From contig DXAW01000147.1 of the NCBI GenBank assembly GCA_019116865.1, positions 1 to 37,782 on the forward strand: a stretch of DNA of 37,782 nucleotides, in the 5' to 3' direction. Below the pieces are notes generated by a model. It was not told the DNA's origin and made no database searches. It saw only the letters and a program-made list of their open reading frames with translations. Below, one piece after another: positions 1-10,900 of this stretch (positions are counted from its first letter, which is position 1; the number at the start of each line of letters is the position of its first letter). Source of the DNA: Candidatus Coprenecus stercoravium (GTDB lineage: Bacteria; Bacteroidota; Bacteroidia; Bacteroidales; UBA932). A program made the position numbers and the translations under genes.

Positions 1-1
1 C

Positions 2-1195
2 CGCTATATGGAGCTGGTGGAGAAGGGTGCGGGACGTGACGTGTTCAGTGCGAAAGTGTCGGCTGTGATATGGCGTTCACGGAGGACTCTTGTCGAGTCG
101 GCTTTCTATCAGGGCACTGGACGGCGGATGGAGGCCGGCATGACAGTTCTGGTGCTTGTGCGTGTCCAGTATTCGGAGCTTTACGGTATGAGCCTGAGTA
201 TCGAGGATATAGACCCTGCTTTTACGCTTGGGGAAGTGGAGCTGGCCCGTCAGATGACTCTCGAAAGACTGCGGAAGGAGGGTGTGCTGGACATGAACGG
301 GGCCTTGCCCATGCCGGCCCTGCCCCGTCGTTTTGCTTTGATTACTTCCGGGACGGCCGCCGGATACGGAGATTTCATGAATCATCTTTACGACAACGGT
401 TACGGATTCCGTTTTTACACCAAGCTCTATTCCGCGCCCATGCAGGGGGCGTCCGCTCCGGCCGGAATCATAGATGCCATGAACCGTGTGCTGGATGATA
501 TGGCGGAGGGAGCGCAGTATGACGCCGTGCTGCTCCTTCGCGGAGGAGGCGCCGTGGCGGACCTGGTCTGTTTCGATGATTATGAGCTGGCTGTCAATAT
601 CGCCCGATTTCCGCTGCCGGTGCTGGTGGCTGTCGGTCATGAAAGGGACAGGCATATATGTGACATGGTGGCCGCAAGGTCGCTCAAGACACCTACGGCT
701 CTGGCGGACTATATAGTGGACGCATTTGTGGCAGAGGACGCTTCGCTGACGGCTCTCTCCGACAGACTGAGGTTTTCGGTGGGGCTCAGACTGGACGGGC
801 TTCGTGTCCGTACAGACCAGCTGGCCCGTCGTCTGGGTACCGGCACGGACATGCGCTGCCGTCTGGAGCGCAGCCGCATGGAGGTGCTGACCCAGCGTAT
901 GAGGAAGGCTGCGGCCCTTCGCTCCGGCAGCGAGGAGAATGGATTGAATATCCTGTGGATGAGGGTCAGAAGCGGTACGGCTCTGCGTATGAAAGCCGAG
1001 TCGGGCAGACTGGACATGCTGGAGCTGCGCATCCGCAAGGGAGATCCGGTGGCAATGCTCCGTCCGGGCAGCGCATATGTCCTGCGGGACGGGCGTCCTG
1101 TGGAATCGGTCTCCTCTTTGACCGCCGGTGACAGGATAGACCTGATGCTTCCGGACGGTACGGCCAGATGCCTTGTCGAGTCGACGACTTGTTAA
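2..1195 (+). CDS. xseA: Exodeoxyribonuclease VII large subunit, 5' end cut by window
   Basis: Large subunit of exonuclease VII, which degrades single-stranded DNA into oligonucleotides together with XseB. The reading frame is open to the left edge; the first internal ATG is at 8, but the preceding codons are open and the N-terminal OB-fold is only partly present, so the true start lies outside the window. About 397 residues are visible. The OB-fold end is followed by the catalytic-domain motifs of the family: a 'LITSGTAAGYGDF' segment (usually TSPTGAAIRD), 'LLRGGGAVADL' (RGGGS.EDL in most members), and 'VAVGHERDRHICDMVA' (AVGHETDxTxxDxVAD). A helical region and a short C-terminal strand domain ('LRPGSAYVLRDGRPVESVSSL') complete it. 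xseB follows after about 77 bases, the usual partner order. Identification is secure; only the start is missing. Confidence 0.93.
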   Translation, partial: RYMELVEKGAGRDVFSAKVSAVIWRSRRTLVESAFYQGTGRRMEAGMTVLVLVRVQYSELYGMSLSIEDIDPAFTLGEVELARQMTLERLRKEGVLDMNGALPMPALPRRFALITSGTAAGYGDFMNHLYDNGYGFRFYTKLYSAPMQGASAPAGIIDAMNRVLDDMAEGAQYDAVLLLRGGGAVADLVCFDDYELAVNIARFPLPVLVAVGHERDRHICDMVAARSLKTPTALADYIVDAFVAEDASLTALSDRLRFSVGLRLDGLRVRTDQLARRLGTGTDMRCRLERSRMEVLTQRMRKAAALRSGSEENGLNILWMRVRSGTALRMKAESGRLDMLELRIRKGDPVAMLRPGSAYVLRDGRPVESVSSLTAGDRIDLMLPDGTARCLVESTTC

Positions 1196-1272
1196 AATGC
1201 GGTTAAATTTGATTCGGAGAGGTGCGCCGAACCGGAATTTTAAGTAAATTGCAACGATTTAAACCGAGACAC

Positions 1273-1467
1273 ATGAATATAGAAAATCTTAAATACGAGG
1301 AGGCGCTGGGACGTCTGGAGAAAATAGTGGCGGAGATAGAGAATCCGCAGACGGCGGTAGGGGATATCCCGGCGAAGGTGAAAGAGGCGGCGGAGCTTCT
1401 TGCATACTGCCGCAGGATGTTGAAAGAGAGCGAGGAAAGTATAGGAAAGATATTGAATGAACAATAA
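1273..1467 (+). CDS. xseB: Exodeoxyribonuclease VII small subunit
   Basis: Small helical subunit of exonuclease VII, 64 residues from the ATG at 1273. The pattern 'YEEALGRLEKIVAEIE' followed by a long helix ending in 'LKESEESIGKILNE' is the classic XseB signature (FEEALxxLExIVxxLE). An in-frame GTG at 1222 would add 17 residues that look like translated leader (basic, no family similarity), so I take the ATG, which begins just before the conserved domain. It lies directly downstream of xseA and 17 bases before glgB, so it may be co-transcribed with the glycogen genes. Confidence 0.9.
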   Translation: MNIENLKYEEALGRLEKIVAEIENPQTAVGDIPAKVKEAAELLAYCRRMLKESEESIGKILNEQ

Positions 1468-1484
1468 TAGCACAGTCGCGGACC

Positions 1485-3455
1485 ATGATATACGATGCGG
1501 ATCCATATCTGTCGCCGTATAGAGAAGCGGTGACAAGACGCTGCCGTCGGGTAGTTGCTGCCCGTCAGGAACTGGCCGGCTATGGAAAGCCGCTGGCGGA
1601 TATCGCTGTCAACCATCTGTACTACGGAGTCCATGCGGAAAAGGACTCTGTAGTATTCAGGGAGTGGGCGCCGAATGCCACTGCGGTGTATCTGATCGGG
1701 GAGATGAACGGCTGGAGAAAGGACGGAGCATACCGTATGAACAATGTGGGTGGAGGTAACTGGGAGTTGCGTCTGCCGGCGTCGGAAGTGCCGCACGGTA
1801 CTCTCTATAAATGGTATGTGGAGTGGAACGGCGGCTCTGGGGAAAGGCTTCCGGCCTATGCCTTCCGCTGTGTGCAGGATCCGGTGACGAAAATATTTTC
1901 CGCACAGGTGTGGCTGCCTCCCAAGAAGTACCGCTGGAAACACCGCTTTGTTCCGCACAGCCGTTGTCCGCTTATATACGAGGCCCATGTCGGAATGAGC
2001 TCCGAAGAGGAGAAAGTGGCTTCATTCGACGAGTTCCGGATCAACGTTCTGCCCCGGATACATGCGCTGGGGTATGATACATTGCAGCTGATGGCCCTGC
2101 AGGAGCATCCTTACTACGGCTCTTTCGGCTATCAGGTCTCTAATTTTTTCGCTCTCAGTTCCAGATTCGGGACGCCTGAGGAGTTTAAGGCACTGGTGGA
2201 CGAGGCGCACGGTATGGGTATGGCTGTGGTGATGGACATCGTCCACTCGCATGCCTCGGCCAATGAGGCGGAGGGCATAGGAATGCTTGACGGCACCGAT
2301 TACCTGTACTGCCATGGCGGAGAGCGCGGCAGGCACCCGGCATGGGGCTCCAGATGCTTCGATTACGGAAACCAGGCGACTGTGCGTTTCCTTCTCTCCA
2401 ACATCAAATACTGGATGGAGGAATATCATATCGACGGCTTCCGTTTCGACGGAGTGACCAGCATGATATATCTTGACCACGGTCTCGGCAAGGACTTTAC
2501 GGATTATTCGTGCTATTTCGACGGTAATCAGGACGAGGACGCCCTGACTTATCTGGGACTGGCCAATATCCTGGTCAAGGAGATCAATCCCAAGGCCGTG
2601 ACCATAGCCGAGGATGTCAGCGGTATGCCTGGTCTGGCGGCTCCGCTTAAGGACGGCGGCATCGGCTTTGATTTCCGGCTGAGTATGGGCATTGCCGACC
2701 ACTGGATTAAGTGGATAAAGGAACGCAGGGATGAGGACTGGAGTATGGGAGAGATATACTACGAACTGACCAATAAGCGTAAAGACGAGCGGACAGTCAG
2801 CTACGCCGAGTGCCATGACCAGGCACTGGTGGGAGACAAGACGATAATCTTCCGTCTGATGGACAAGGAGATGTATACGGCCATGAACAAAGACTCCAGG
2901 AATCTGACGGTAGACAGAGGCATAGCCCTGCACAAGATGATACGTCTGGTGACTATAGCCACTGCGGGTGACGGCTATCTCAATTTCATGGGCAATGAGT
3001 TCGGCCATCCCGAGTGGATAGACTTCCCCAGGGAGGGTAACGGCTGGTCTTACTTTTATGCCCGCCGGCAGTGGTCTCTGGCTGACAACCCGGACCTGCG
3101 CTACGGGCAGTTGCTGCACTTTGACAAAGCTATGGTCCATCTTTTCTCGGAGAACAACATACTCCTTGACAGACCGCATCTTATCCATGTGGACGAGTCT
3201 CAAAAAGTTTTGATATTCGGACGTGGAAGTTTTATATTTGCATTTAATTTCCATCCGGTGCTGTCCGTTGCGGATTTCCGTTTCGGAGCGGCGGCAGGAG
3301 AGTACAGACCGGTGCTTGACACGGATGCCGTTCCTTTCGGAGGCTTCGGACGCAATGACGGAAATATGCCTCACTTCACCGTGAGGGAAAACGACCGTGA
3401 CCTACTTTCTCTATATTTGCCCAGCAGGTCGGCCATGGTACTGAAAAGACATTAA
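1485..3455 (+). CDS. glgB: 1,4-alpha-glucan branching enzyme, eukaryote-type GH13
   Basis: Cytoplasmic branching enzyme that cuts alpha-1,4 chains and rejoins them as alpha-1,6 branches during glycogen synthesis. 656 residues: CBM48-like N-terminal module ('FREWAPNATAVYLIGEMNGW'), then a GH13 barrel. Motifs: 'DIVHSHAS', 'GFRFDGVTSM' with the nucleophile Asp322, 'TIAEDVSGM' with acid/base Glu376, and 'AECHDQ' with Asp445. The regions 'DEDALTYLGLAN', 'ALVGDKTIIF' and 'YLNFMGNEFGHPEWIDFPR' match the animal/yeast GBE1 type (GH13_8) much more closely than E. coli GlgB. First gene of a five-gene glycogen operon; the debranching enzyme starts 11 bases after it. The short distance to xseB suggests transcription from upstream; I see no clear promoter in the gap. 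Confidence 0.95.
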   Translation: MIYDADPYLSPYREAVTRRCRRVVAARQELAGYGKPLADIAVNHLYYGVHAEKDSVVFREWAPNATAVYLIGEMNGWRKDGAYRMNNVGGGNWELRLPASEVPHGTLYKWYVEWNGGSGERLPAYAFRCVQDPVTKIFSAQVWLPPKKYRWKHRFVPHSRCPLIYEAHVGMSSEEEKVASFDEFRINVLPRIHALGYDTLQLMALQEHPYYGSFGYQVSNFFALSSRFGTPEEFKALVDEAHGMGMAVVMDIVHSHASANEAEGIGMLDGTDYLYCHGGERGRHPAWGSRCFDYGNQATVRFLLSNIKYWMEEYHIDGFRFDGVTSMIYLDHGLGKDFTDYSCYFDGNQDEDALTYLGLANILVKEINPKAVTIAEDVSGMPGLAAPLKDGGIGFDFRLSMGIADHWIKWIKERRDEDWSMGEIYYELTNKRKDERTVSYAECHDQALVGDKTIIFRLMDKEMYTAMNKDSRNLTVDRGIALHKMIRLVTIATAGDGYLNFMGNEFGHPEWIDFPREGNGWSYFYARRQWSLADNPDLRYGQLLHFDKAMVHLFSENNILLDRPHLIHVDESQKVLIFGRGSFIFAFNFHPVLSVADFRFGAAAGEYRPVLDTDAVPFGGFGRNDGNMPHFTVRENDRDLLSLYLPSRSAMVLKRH

Positions 3456-3466
3456 ATAAACGATAT

Positions 3467-5410
3467 ATGTCATACCTGAAATTTGACAAGGCGGAGTTGG
3501 TGAACCTGGAGTATTCCTTGGCCAGGGAGGTTCTTGCCACCAACAAGACCGGAGGATATCTCAACACTACGATTGTAGGCTGCAACACGAGGAAATACCA
3601 CGGTCTTTTCGTGCTTCCCGTCAAGAATTTCGAGAGCAGGAGATATGTGCTCCTGTCATCCTTGGATGAGACGCTTATCCAGCACGGCCGGGATTTCAAT
3701 CTCGGTATCCACTGCTACGGAAAGAACAACTATGAGCCCCGCGGGCACAAGTACATCGTGGACTTCGAGTTTGAGAAGTATCCTGTCACGGTGTACCGTG
3801 TAGGCGGCATCAAGTTCAGTAAGTCCCTTCTGTTCCTGCACAACAAGGAGCAGCTGCTGATAAAGTATACGCTGCTCGACGCACATTCGGAGACTACTCT
3901 CAGACTGCGTCCGTTCCTGGCGTTCAGGGAGATTCATACTCTTACTCATGCCAATGAGGATGCTGACAGGAATTTCGCTCCCGTTGACGGCGGCGCCGCA
4001 TTCAGACTGTATGACGGATTCCCGTCGGTGAACATACAGATCAACCGGAGCAACGATTATTTCCATAGCCCTGACTGGTATTACAACATCGAATACTCCG
4101 AGGAGAAGCGCAGAGGATTCCTGTATCAGGAGGACCTCTATACTCCGGGCTATTTCGAGCTGCCGATAAAGAAAGGCGAGTCGGTGATAGTCTCGGTGTC
4201 CACGTCGGAGGTGTCAGCCAGGGGACTTGCCGGCCAGTTTACCAGAGAGGAAGCCAGGAGGATATCGCTGCAGAGCTATGACGACTGTCTTATGAGGGCC
4301 GCCAAACAGTTCATCGTCAACAGCGGCAAGGGCCTCAAAGAGATATACTGCGGCTATACTTGGCTTGGAAAAGGTCTTCGGGAGACACTGATCGCTCTTC
4401 CCGGTCTGACGCTTTTCGCAGACGGAGATACGGCGACCCTGGATGATGTGCTCGAAAGCGCGTTCAAGGTCTACGGCCAGCAGCTCGTTCACGGTTCCAA
4501 GCAGGCCGATGCCGCTCTGTGGCTTTTCTGGGTCGTTCAGCAATATGCGGAGTACACCGGAGACCAGCAGGGAATATGGCTTAAGTACAGGGAACGTCTG
4601 ACGAGGATAATCAAGAGCTTTATGGACGGCGGCAGGATGGGTGTGCGTCTGGATGACAACGGCCTGCTGTGGGTGGCCATGCACGGTGTGGCCATGTCCT
4701 GGATGAACGCTTACGACAGCGAGGGCAATCCGGTCACGGAACGCTCCGGATATCAGGTGGAGACCAATGCTTTCTGGTACAATGCGGTGTCATACGTTCT
4801 GGACAAGGAGTCGAGGTACGGAAACGATACGAGGCTTATATACAGGCTGCAGACACTCAAGGACAGGATGGACGTCAGCTTCCGGAAGGTATTCTGGATA
4901 GAGGACAGGCGTCATCTGGCGGACTACGTGGACGCCTGCGGGCAGAATACGGATGTCCGGCCCAATCAGATGTTCACCTGTGCGCTGGAGTACTCGCCCC
5001 TGACTGAGGAGGAGAAGGCCAGTGTGATGGAGTGTGTGAAGAAGGAGCTGCTTACATCCCGCGGAATACGTACTCTGTCTCCGAAGAATCCGCTCTACAA
5101 GGGAGTCTATGACGGAGACCAGAATCAGCGCGACCACGCCTATCACCAGGGCTCTACCAGGGTGTGGCTGCTGACGTTCTACATAGAGGCTATGTTCAAG
5201 CTCTACGGAACCGTGTCCGTCAGGAGGGCGGTCGAACTGGTCGGAGCATTTGAAGAAGACATAGAGAGGCACGGAGTCGGCGCCGTATGCGAGCTTTACG
5301 ACGGAGACCCTCCGCACAATCCGCACGGAGCCATCTCCAGCGCTGTGGCCACGGCCTCTCTGCTGCGTTCTGAATATCTTATCAACAAATATAAAAAGGA
5401 GGAGCTATGA
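3467..5410 (+). CDS. Glycogen debranching enzyme (amylo-alpha-1,6-glucosidase type)
   Basis: Predicted to remove alpha-1,6 branches from glycogen. 647 residues with the two-part bacterial GDE layout: an N-terminal beta domain with 'NKTGGYLNTTIVGCNTRKYHGLFV' and a C-terminal (alpha/alpha)6 barrel. Barrel signatures include 'GLLWVAMHGVAMSWMNAYDSEG', 'VETNAFWYNAV', 'GDQNQRDHAYHQGSTRVWLL' and 'CELYDGDPPHNPHGA' with Glu609, the position of the conserved catalytic Glu. Many family members read 'TWMD' where this protein reads 'SWMN' (Asn414); see findings. Starts 11 bases after glgB and its stop overlaps the start of the next gene by 4 bases (ATGA), implying translational coupling. It has no signal peptide and is probably cytoplasmic. 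Confidence 0.9.
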   Translation: MSYLKFDKAELVNLEYSLAREVLATNKTGGYLNTTIVGCNTRKYHGLFVLPVKNFESRRYVLLSSLDETLIQHGRDFNLGIHCYGKNNYEPRGHKYIVDFEFEKYPVTVYRVGGIKFSKSLLFLHNKEQLLIKYTLLDAHSETTLRLRPFLAFREIHTLTHANEDADRNFAPVDGGAAFRLYDGFPSVNIQINRSNDYFHSPDWYYNIEYSEEKRRGFLYQEDLYTPGYFELPIKKGESVIVSVSTSEVSARGLAGQFTREEARRISLQSYDDCLMRAAKQFIVNSGKGLKEIYCGYTWLGKGLRETLIALPGLTLFADGDTATLDDVLESAFKVYGQQLVHGSKQADAALWLFWVVQQYAEYTGDQQGIWLKYRERLTRIIKSFMDGGRMGVRLDDNGLLWVAMHGVAMSWMNAYDSEGNPVTERSGYQVETNAFWYNAVSYVLDKESRYGNDTRLIYRLQTLKDRMDVSFRKVFWIEDRRHLADYVDACGQNTDVRPNQMFTCALEYSPLTEEEKASVMECVKKELLTSRGIRTLSPKNPLYKGVYDGDQNQRDHAYHQGSTRVWLLTFYIEAMFKLYGTVSVRRAVELVGAFEEDIERHGVGAVCELYDGDPPHNPHGAISSAVATASLLRSEYLINKYKKEEL

Positions 5411-6687
5411 GAGTCTTAATGTTCGGTTGGGAGTTTCCCCCTCATATCAGCGGAGGTCTCGGTACCGCCTGCTACGGTATGGTCAGGGGACTGGCCAATC
5501 ATGGAGTGGACGTATTGTTCGTGATGCCCTCCGCCTCGGGAGACGAGGACGGCCGTGTGGCCAGGATAATCAACGCCAGCGATGTGGAGGCGGCGGACAT
5601 AAAGTGCAGCTCGCTGGATTTCCTCGAGCGTGTCAATTTCATAAGGATAGGCTCCAACATGGTCCCGTACGTGTATCCGGAGGATTTCGTCGAGATGGTG
5701 GAAGGAGACAGGCACACTCAGGCAAGGGATTTCAGGGTCAACTTCAAGCAGAAATACAAATTCTCCGGGAAATACGGTACAAACCTCATGGAGGAGGTTG
5801 CCAGATATGCTCTTGTGGGCGGTACCATTGCCATGCAGAACCAGTTTGACGTGATACACGCCCATGATTGGCTGACATATCCCGCCGGAGTGGCCGCCAA
5901 GAGACTCACCGGCAAGCCTCTGGTGGTACATGTACACGCTACGGAGTTTGACCGCAGTGGAGAAAATATCAACACTCAGGTCTACGGTATAGAGAAGATG
6001 GGTATGGAGGCCGCCGACAAGGTGATAACGGTCAGCAATCTTACCCGCAATATAGTCATCAACCGCTACGGTATATCTCCTGACAAAGTGGTGACGGTAC
6101 ACAATGCGGTGGATTTCAGCGGCCGCAATGAGATGGAAGTACACCGTGGGGTACCTGAGAAAGTGGTGACATTCCTGGGAAGAATCACTTTCCAGAAAGG
6201 CCCGGAATATTTTATTGAGGCGGCCAACAAGGTGCTCAAATATTATGGGAACGTGCGGTTCGTGATGGCCGGTAGCGGAGATCTCCTCAACCGCTCCATC
6301 AGGCGTGTGGCCAAGCTGGGAATCTCGGATAGGTTCCATTTTACCGGATTTCTCCGCGGTGCTGACGTACAGCGGATGTTCGCCATATCGGACGTATATG
6401 TGATGCCGTCTGTCTCCGAACCCTTCGGAATATCGCCTCTGGAAGCCATGAAGACCGGTGTCCCGACGATTATCTCTAAACAGTCCGGCGTGGCCGAGGT
6501 GCTGAAGCACTCCATAAAAGTTGATTTCTGGGACATAGACGCCATGGCCGACGCCATCTACGGCCTTCTCCGCTATCCGGCTTTGGGAAGTATGGCTTCC
6601 CGGTGCGGTCTGGACGAGGTCAATACCCTCAAGTGGAACAATGCCGCTGCCAAGATCAAGGAGATATATTTGTCAACAATCAATTAA
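5407..6687 (+). CDS. GT4-family glycosyltransferase of the glycogen operon
   Basis: Retaining GT-B glycosyltransferase, 426 residues. The N-terminal half begins 'MFGWEFPPHISGGLGTACYGMVRGL', the glycine-rich loop of glycogen-synthase-like enzymes; 'VIHAHDWLTYPAG' and 'VHVHATEFDR' follow. The C-terminal half has 'FLGRITFQKGPEYFIEAANKVL' and the donor-binding EX7E motif in 'VSEPFGISPLEAMKTGVPTI'. Acceptor and donor cannot be read from sequence, but its place between the debranching enzyme and a GH57 enzyme suggests alpha-glucan synthesis or priming. It overlaps the previous stop by 4 bases and is preceded by an AAGGAGG-like ribosome site (5396-5402), unusually strong for this group. Confidence 0.88.
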   Translation: MRVLMFGWEFPPHISGGLGTACYGMVRGLANHGVDVLFVMPSASGDEDGRVARIINASDVEAADIKCSSLDFLERVNFIRIGSNMVPYVYPEDFVEMVEGDRHTQARDFRVNFKQKYKFSGKYGTNLMEEVARYALVGGTIAMQNQFDVIHAHDWLTYPAGVAAKRLTGKPLVVHVHATEFDRSGENINTQVYGIEKMGMEAADKVITVSNLTRNIVINRYGISPDKVVTVHNAVDFSGRNEMEVHRGVPEKVVTFLGRITFQKGPEYFIEAANKVLKYYGNVRFVMAGSGDLLNRSIRRVAKLGISDRFHFTGFLRGADVQRMFAISDVYVMPSVSEPFGISPLEAMKTGVPTIISKQSGVAEVLKHSIKVDFWDIDAMADAIYGLLRYPALGSMASRCGLDEVNTLKWNNAAAKIKEIYLSTIN

Positions 6688-6698
6688 AAACGCATACT

Positions 6699-7904
6699 AT
6701 GGAAACCAAACCCTCAATTTGCATATATTTTCAGGTGCATCAGCCTGACAGACTCAGACAATACCGTTTCTTCGACATAGGGAACGACCATCATTATTAC
6801 GACGACTTCGCCAACAGGACTATTCTGCGGCGTGTGGCGGACAGGTGCTACCTGCCCATGAACAGGCTTCTGCTTGACGTCACAGCAGCGTGCGGCAAGA
6901 AATTCAAGGTGGCCTTTTCCATATCCGGTTCGGTGATAGAGCAGCTTGAGTCCTACGCCCCTGAGGTGCTGGACAGCTTCAAGGCACTGGCGGACACCGG
7001 ATGCGTTGAGTTTATAGCAGAGACATATTCTCATACCCTGGCGTCTCTTTTCTCGACCAGTGAGTTCGAAAAGCAGGTGAAGCTGCATTCCGCTCTTATT
7101 GCCAAGCATTTCGGCAAGAAACCCAAGACCTTCCGCAACACTGAGCTGATATATTCCGATGAGATTGGAGCGGCCGTGAGCAGGATGGGCTACACTTGTA
7201 TGCTGACTGAAGGAGCCAAGCACATACTTGGATGGAAATCTCCCAACTATGTGTACTCTAATGCTATAAACCCCAAACTGAAACTGCTGCTGAGAAATTT
7301 CGGTCTCAGTGATGACATTGCGTTCCGCTTTTCAGACCGCTCATGGGACAAGTGGCCTGTGGATGTCGACAAATATGTCTCGTGGCTCAATGACGCCATA
7401 AAGGACGGTGAGATTATCAATCTTTTCATGGACTACGAGACATTCGGAGAGCACCAGAGTGCGTCCACCGGTATATTTGATTTCTTCCGTGCTCTTCCCG
7501 GAGCCGTCCTTGAGCATACGGATTTCGAGTTCTGCACACCGTCCCAGGCCGCTAAAAAGCATCAGCCGGTGGCTTCGCTCAACGTACCTTTCCCCATCTC
7601 ATGGGCCGACGAGGAGAGGGACACCACCGCATGGCTCGGCAATGAGCTTCAGAATGAGGCTTCGTCCAAGCTATATGCCTTGACGGATAAGGTGATAGCG
7701 GCTGAGGACCCGGCTTTGAGCAAGGATTTTCTCAAGCTGCAGGAAAGCGACCATTTCTACTATATGTGTACCAAGTTCTTCTCAGACGGGGCCGTACACA
7801 ATTATTTCAATCCTTACGACACTCCCTATGAGGCGTTTATCAATTATATGAATGTGCTGAGCGACTTCATGCTGAGAGTGGACATGAAACTGAAACAAGA
7901 ATAA
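6699..7904 (+). CDS. GH57-family alpha-amylase / glucanotransferase
   Basis: Glycoside hydrolase family 57 enzyme, 401 residues, acting on alpha-1,4-glucan; hydrolase, transferase and branching activities all occur in the family and cannot be separated here. Motifs: 'ICIYFQVHQP' with His14, 'FRNTELIYSDEIG' with the likely nucleophile Glu149, and 'LFMDYETFGEHQ' with the likely acid/base Asp245. I start at the ATG at 6699, just after the previous stop; the frame is open further upstream to 6603, but that part overlaps the glycosyltransferase and encodes nothing resembling GH57. No signal peptide, so it should act on internal glycogen. The fused synthase/phosphorylase begins 8 bases after its stop. 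Confidence 0.9.
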   Translation: METKPSICIYFQVHQPDRLRQYRFFDIGNDHHYYDDFANRTILRRVADRCYLPMNRLLLDVTAACGKKFKVAFSISGSVIEQLESYAPEVLDSFKALADTGCVEFIAETYSHTLASLFSTSEFEKQVKLHSALIAKHFGKKPKTFRNTELIYSDEIGAAVSRMGYTCMLTEGAKHILGWKSPNYVYSNAINPKLKLLLRNFGLSDDIAFRFSDRSWDKWPVDVDKYVSWLNDAIKDGEIINLFMDYETFGEHQSASTGIFDFFRALPGAVLEHTDFEFCTPSQAAKKHQPVASLNVPFPISWADEERDTTAWLGNELQNEASSKLYALTDKVIAAEDPALSKDFLKLQESDHFYYMCTKFFSDGAVHNYFNPYDTPYEAFINYMNVLSDFMLRVDMKLKQE

Positions 7905-7912
7905 ACTGATTT

Positions 7913-10900
7913 ATGAGCACAGAAAAAGTTGTGATGCCTGACTATCTGTTTGAGGCAAGCTGGGAAGTGTGCAACAAGGTGGGAGGCATCCATACGGTCT
8001 TGGCCTCCAAGTCGTTGAACCTTTCAAAGGAATTAAAGAACAACCATATCCATATCGGTCCTGATGTCTGGATGGACACTGCGCAGAACCCTGAGTTTAC
8101 GGAAGACCCTATCCTGTTCCGTACCTGGAGGATAGCGGCGGCTGAGGAAGGACTCAGGCTTAGGGTCGGACGCTGGAACATCCCCGGCAAGCCCATAGCC
8201 GTGCTGGTGGATTTCTCCCAGTTCATTCCGAAGAAGAACGAGATATTCACCTCCCTCTGGGAAACATTCAAGCTGGATTCCCTGTCAGGACAGTGGGACT
8301 TTATCGAAGCCGCCCTTTTCGGCTATGCGGCCGGAAAGGTGATAGAGAGTTTCGTCCGCTTCAATCTCCAGCCTCACCACAAGGTAGTGGCCCATTTCCA
8401 CGAATGGATGACCGGAGCCGGTATCCTCTATCTTAAGAGCGTCAAGGCCCACGTGGCGACTATATTCACTACCCACGCCACTGTGGTGGGCCGTTGCCTG
8501 GCCTGCAACAATGTGCCTCTGTACGAGTCTATCGGAAACTGCAATGCCGACGAGAAGGCCCGCTACTACAATGTCATGGCCAAGCATTCCCTGGAGAAAT
8601 GCGCGGCTGTCAATGCGGATGTGTTCACTACTGTCAGCGATATTACGGCTAACGAATGCGAGAAACTTCTGGGCAAGAAAGTGGACCTGATCACGCCTAA
8701 CGGATTTGATAACGGCATAGTGCCGTCCAGGGACAAACTGCCGGAGACTGCGGCTGAAGGACGCTCCGTGCTGCTCAATCTGGCTTCCGCCATGTGCGGA
8801 GAGGACTGCTCGGATGCGTTTATCCTCGGCATAAGCGGCAGGTATGAGTATAAGAACAAGGGTATCGATGTGTTTCTCGACGTGCTGGGCAAACTCAACA
8901 GCTCCGGCTACAGCGGCAGGACCATAGCCGCTTTCATCATGGTGCCGGCAGGTCATAACGGCCCTGACAAGACTTTGACATCCAAGCTGGACGGAGACGG
9001 TTCTGATTACCGCTGCCTTACCACGCACTGTCTCAACGAGCCGGGGAACGACATTATCCTCAATCGTATGAAAGCCCTTAATTTGGTCAATAACAAGGGC
9101 AGTAAGGTGAAAGTGTTCTACGTACCCTCATATCTTAACGGGAATGACGGAGTCATAAACAGGAAATATTACGACCTGCTGATGGCCATGGACATGACGC
9201 TGTTCCCCTCGTACTACGAGCCGTGGGGCTATACTCCTTTGGAGTCCCTGGCGTTCGGAGTACCCACTCTCACCACGACATTGGCCGGTTTCGGCCTGTG
9301 GGTACGCAGCCATTACAATGCGGCTCATCCGTCCATCACCATAGTGCCGCGTACTGACTCCAATTACGCTCAGGTGGTGGACAGCGTGGTCAAGACCGTG
9401 ACGGAGATGGCAGGACTGGATGCGGATACGCTCGGCCAGTACAGGGACAATGCGGTGGAGGTGTCCGAGATAGCTCTTTGGAAGCATAATATCTATTACT
9501 ACAAGCAGGCTTATTCCATGGCCATAGAGAGGCTGGTGGAGGAGATGGGCGTGTTCCCGGAGTACAAGGAGGACCAGGTGCAGAACTATCACCGCATCGA
9601 GGTCAACAAGCCGTCTTGGAGCCGTATTATCGTCACGCGTGTCATGCCAGAGAGGCTGCGTTATCTGGATGTAATCTCCAAGAATCTGTGGTGGTGCTGG
9701 AATCAGGAGGCGATGGATCTGTTCATGAGCATAGACCCGGAGCTGTGGCGCAGATGCGAGCGTAATCCCATAGCCCTGCTCGACAGGCTTAACCTTGACG
9801 ACTACAGGCGTCTGGAGAATGATTCAGAGTTCCTGGCGCGTCTCGATGCCGTGGCAGAGGTGTTCAACAAATACATGGATGGCAAGAACGACCGTACTTC
9901 GCCCTCGATAGCCTATTTCAGTATGGAATACGGTCTGGACACTTCCCTGAAAATCTATTCCGGAGGTCTGGGAATGCTGGCCGGGGACTATCTCAAGGAG
10001 TCCAGCGACATGAAGGTGAAAATGACCGGTGTCGGCTTGCTGTACCGCTACGGCTATTTCAGTCAGAGACTTACGGCACAGGGAGACCAGGTGGCCGATT
10101 ATGAGCCGCAGGATTTCTTCAAGATACCCGCCATGCCGGTAAGGGACGAGAACGGCAACTGGAAGATGATATCGATAGTCTTCCCGGGCCGTACAGTACA
10201 TGCCAAGATATGGAGAGTGGATGTGGGCCGTACAGAACTTTATCTGCTTGACACTGACTTCGAGGACAATCTGCCGGAGGACCGTCAGATAACTCACCAT
10301 CTTTACGGAGGTGACTGGGAGAACCGTCTGAAACAGGAACTGCTTCTGGGTATCGGCGGTATCCGCGCGCTGCGCTCACTGGGAATAGAGTGTGACATAT
10401 ACCACTGCAACGAGGGACACGCCGCATTTATAGGACTGGAGAGGCTGCGTGAGTATGTGGCCGCCGGACTGTCATTTGCCGAGGCTATGGAGCTGGTAAG
10501 GTGCTCGTCGCTCTTCACTACCCACACCCCTGTGCCTGCCGGACACGATGCTTTCAGCGAGGATATGCTCAGAACATACCTCAATCATTATCCCCAGAGG
10601 ATGAAGATTGACTGGGAGACTATGATGGCCCTGGGCAAGTTCAATCCTTCTGACCGCAATGAGAAGTTCTCCATGAGCAACCTGGCCTGTAATCTCTCCC
10701 AGGAGGTCAATGGTGTGAGCTGGATGCACGGTAAGGTAAGCCAGCAGATACTCAGCGGTCTGTGGCCGGGTTATCTGCCCGAGGAACTGCACATCGGATA
10801 CGTGACCAACGGAGTGCATTATTCCACTTGGACGGCTCCTCAGTGGAAGGCCGTCCACGCCAAGGTATTCGGTCCTGAGTTTGCGGAGCATAAGTACGAC

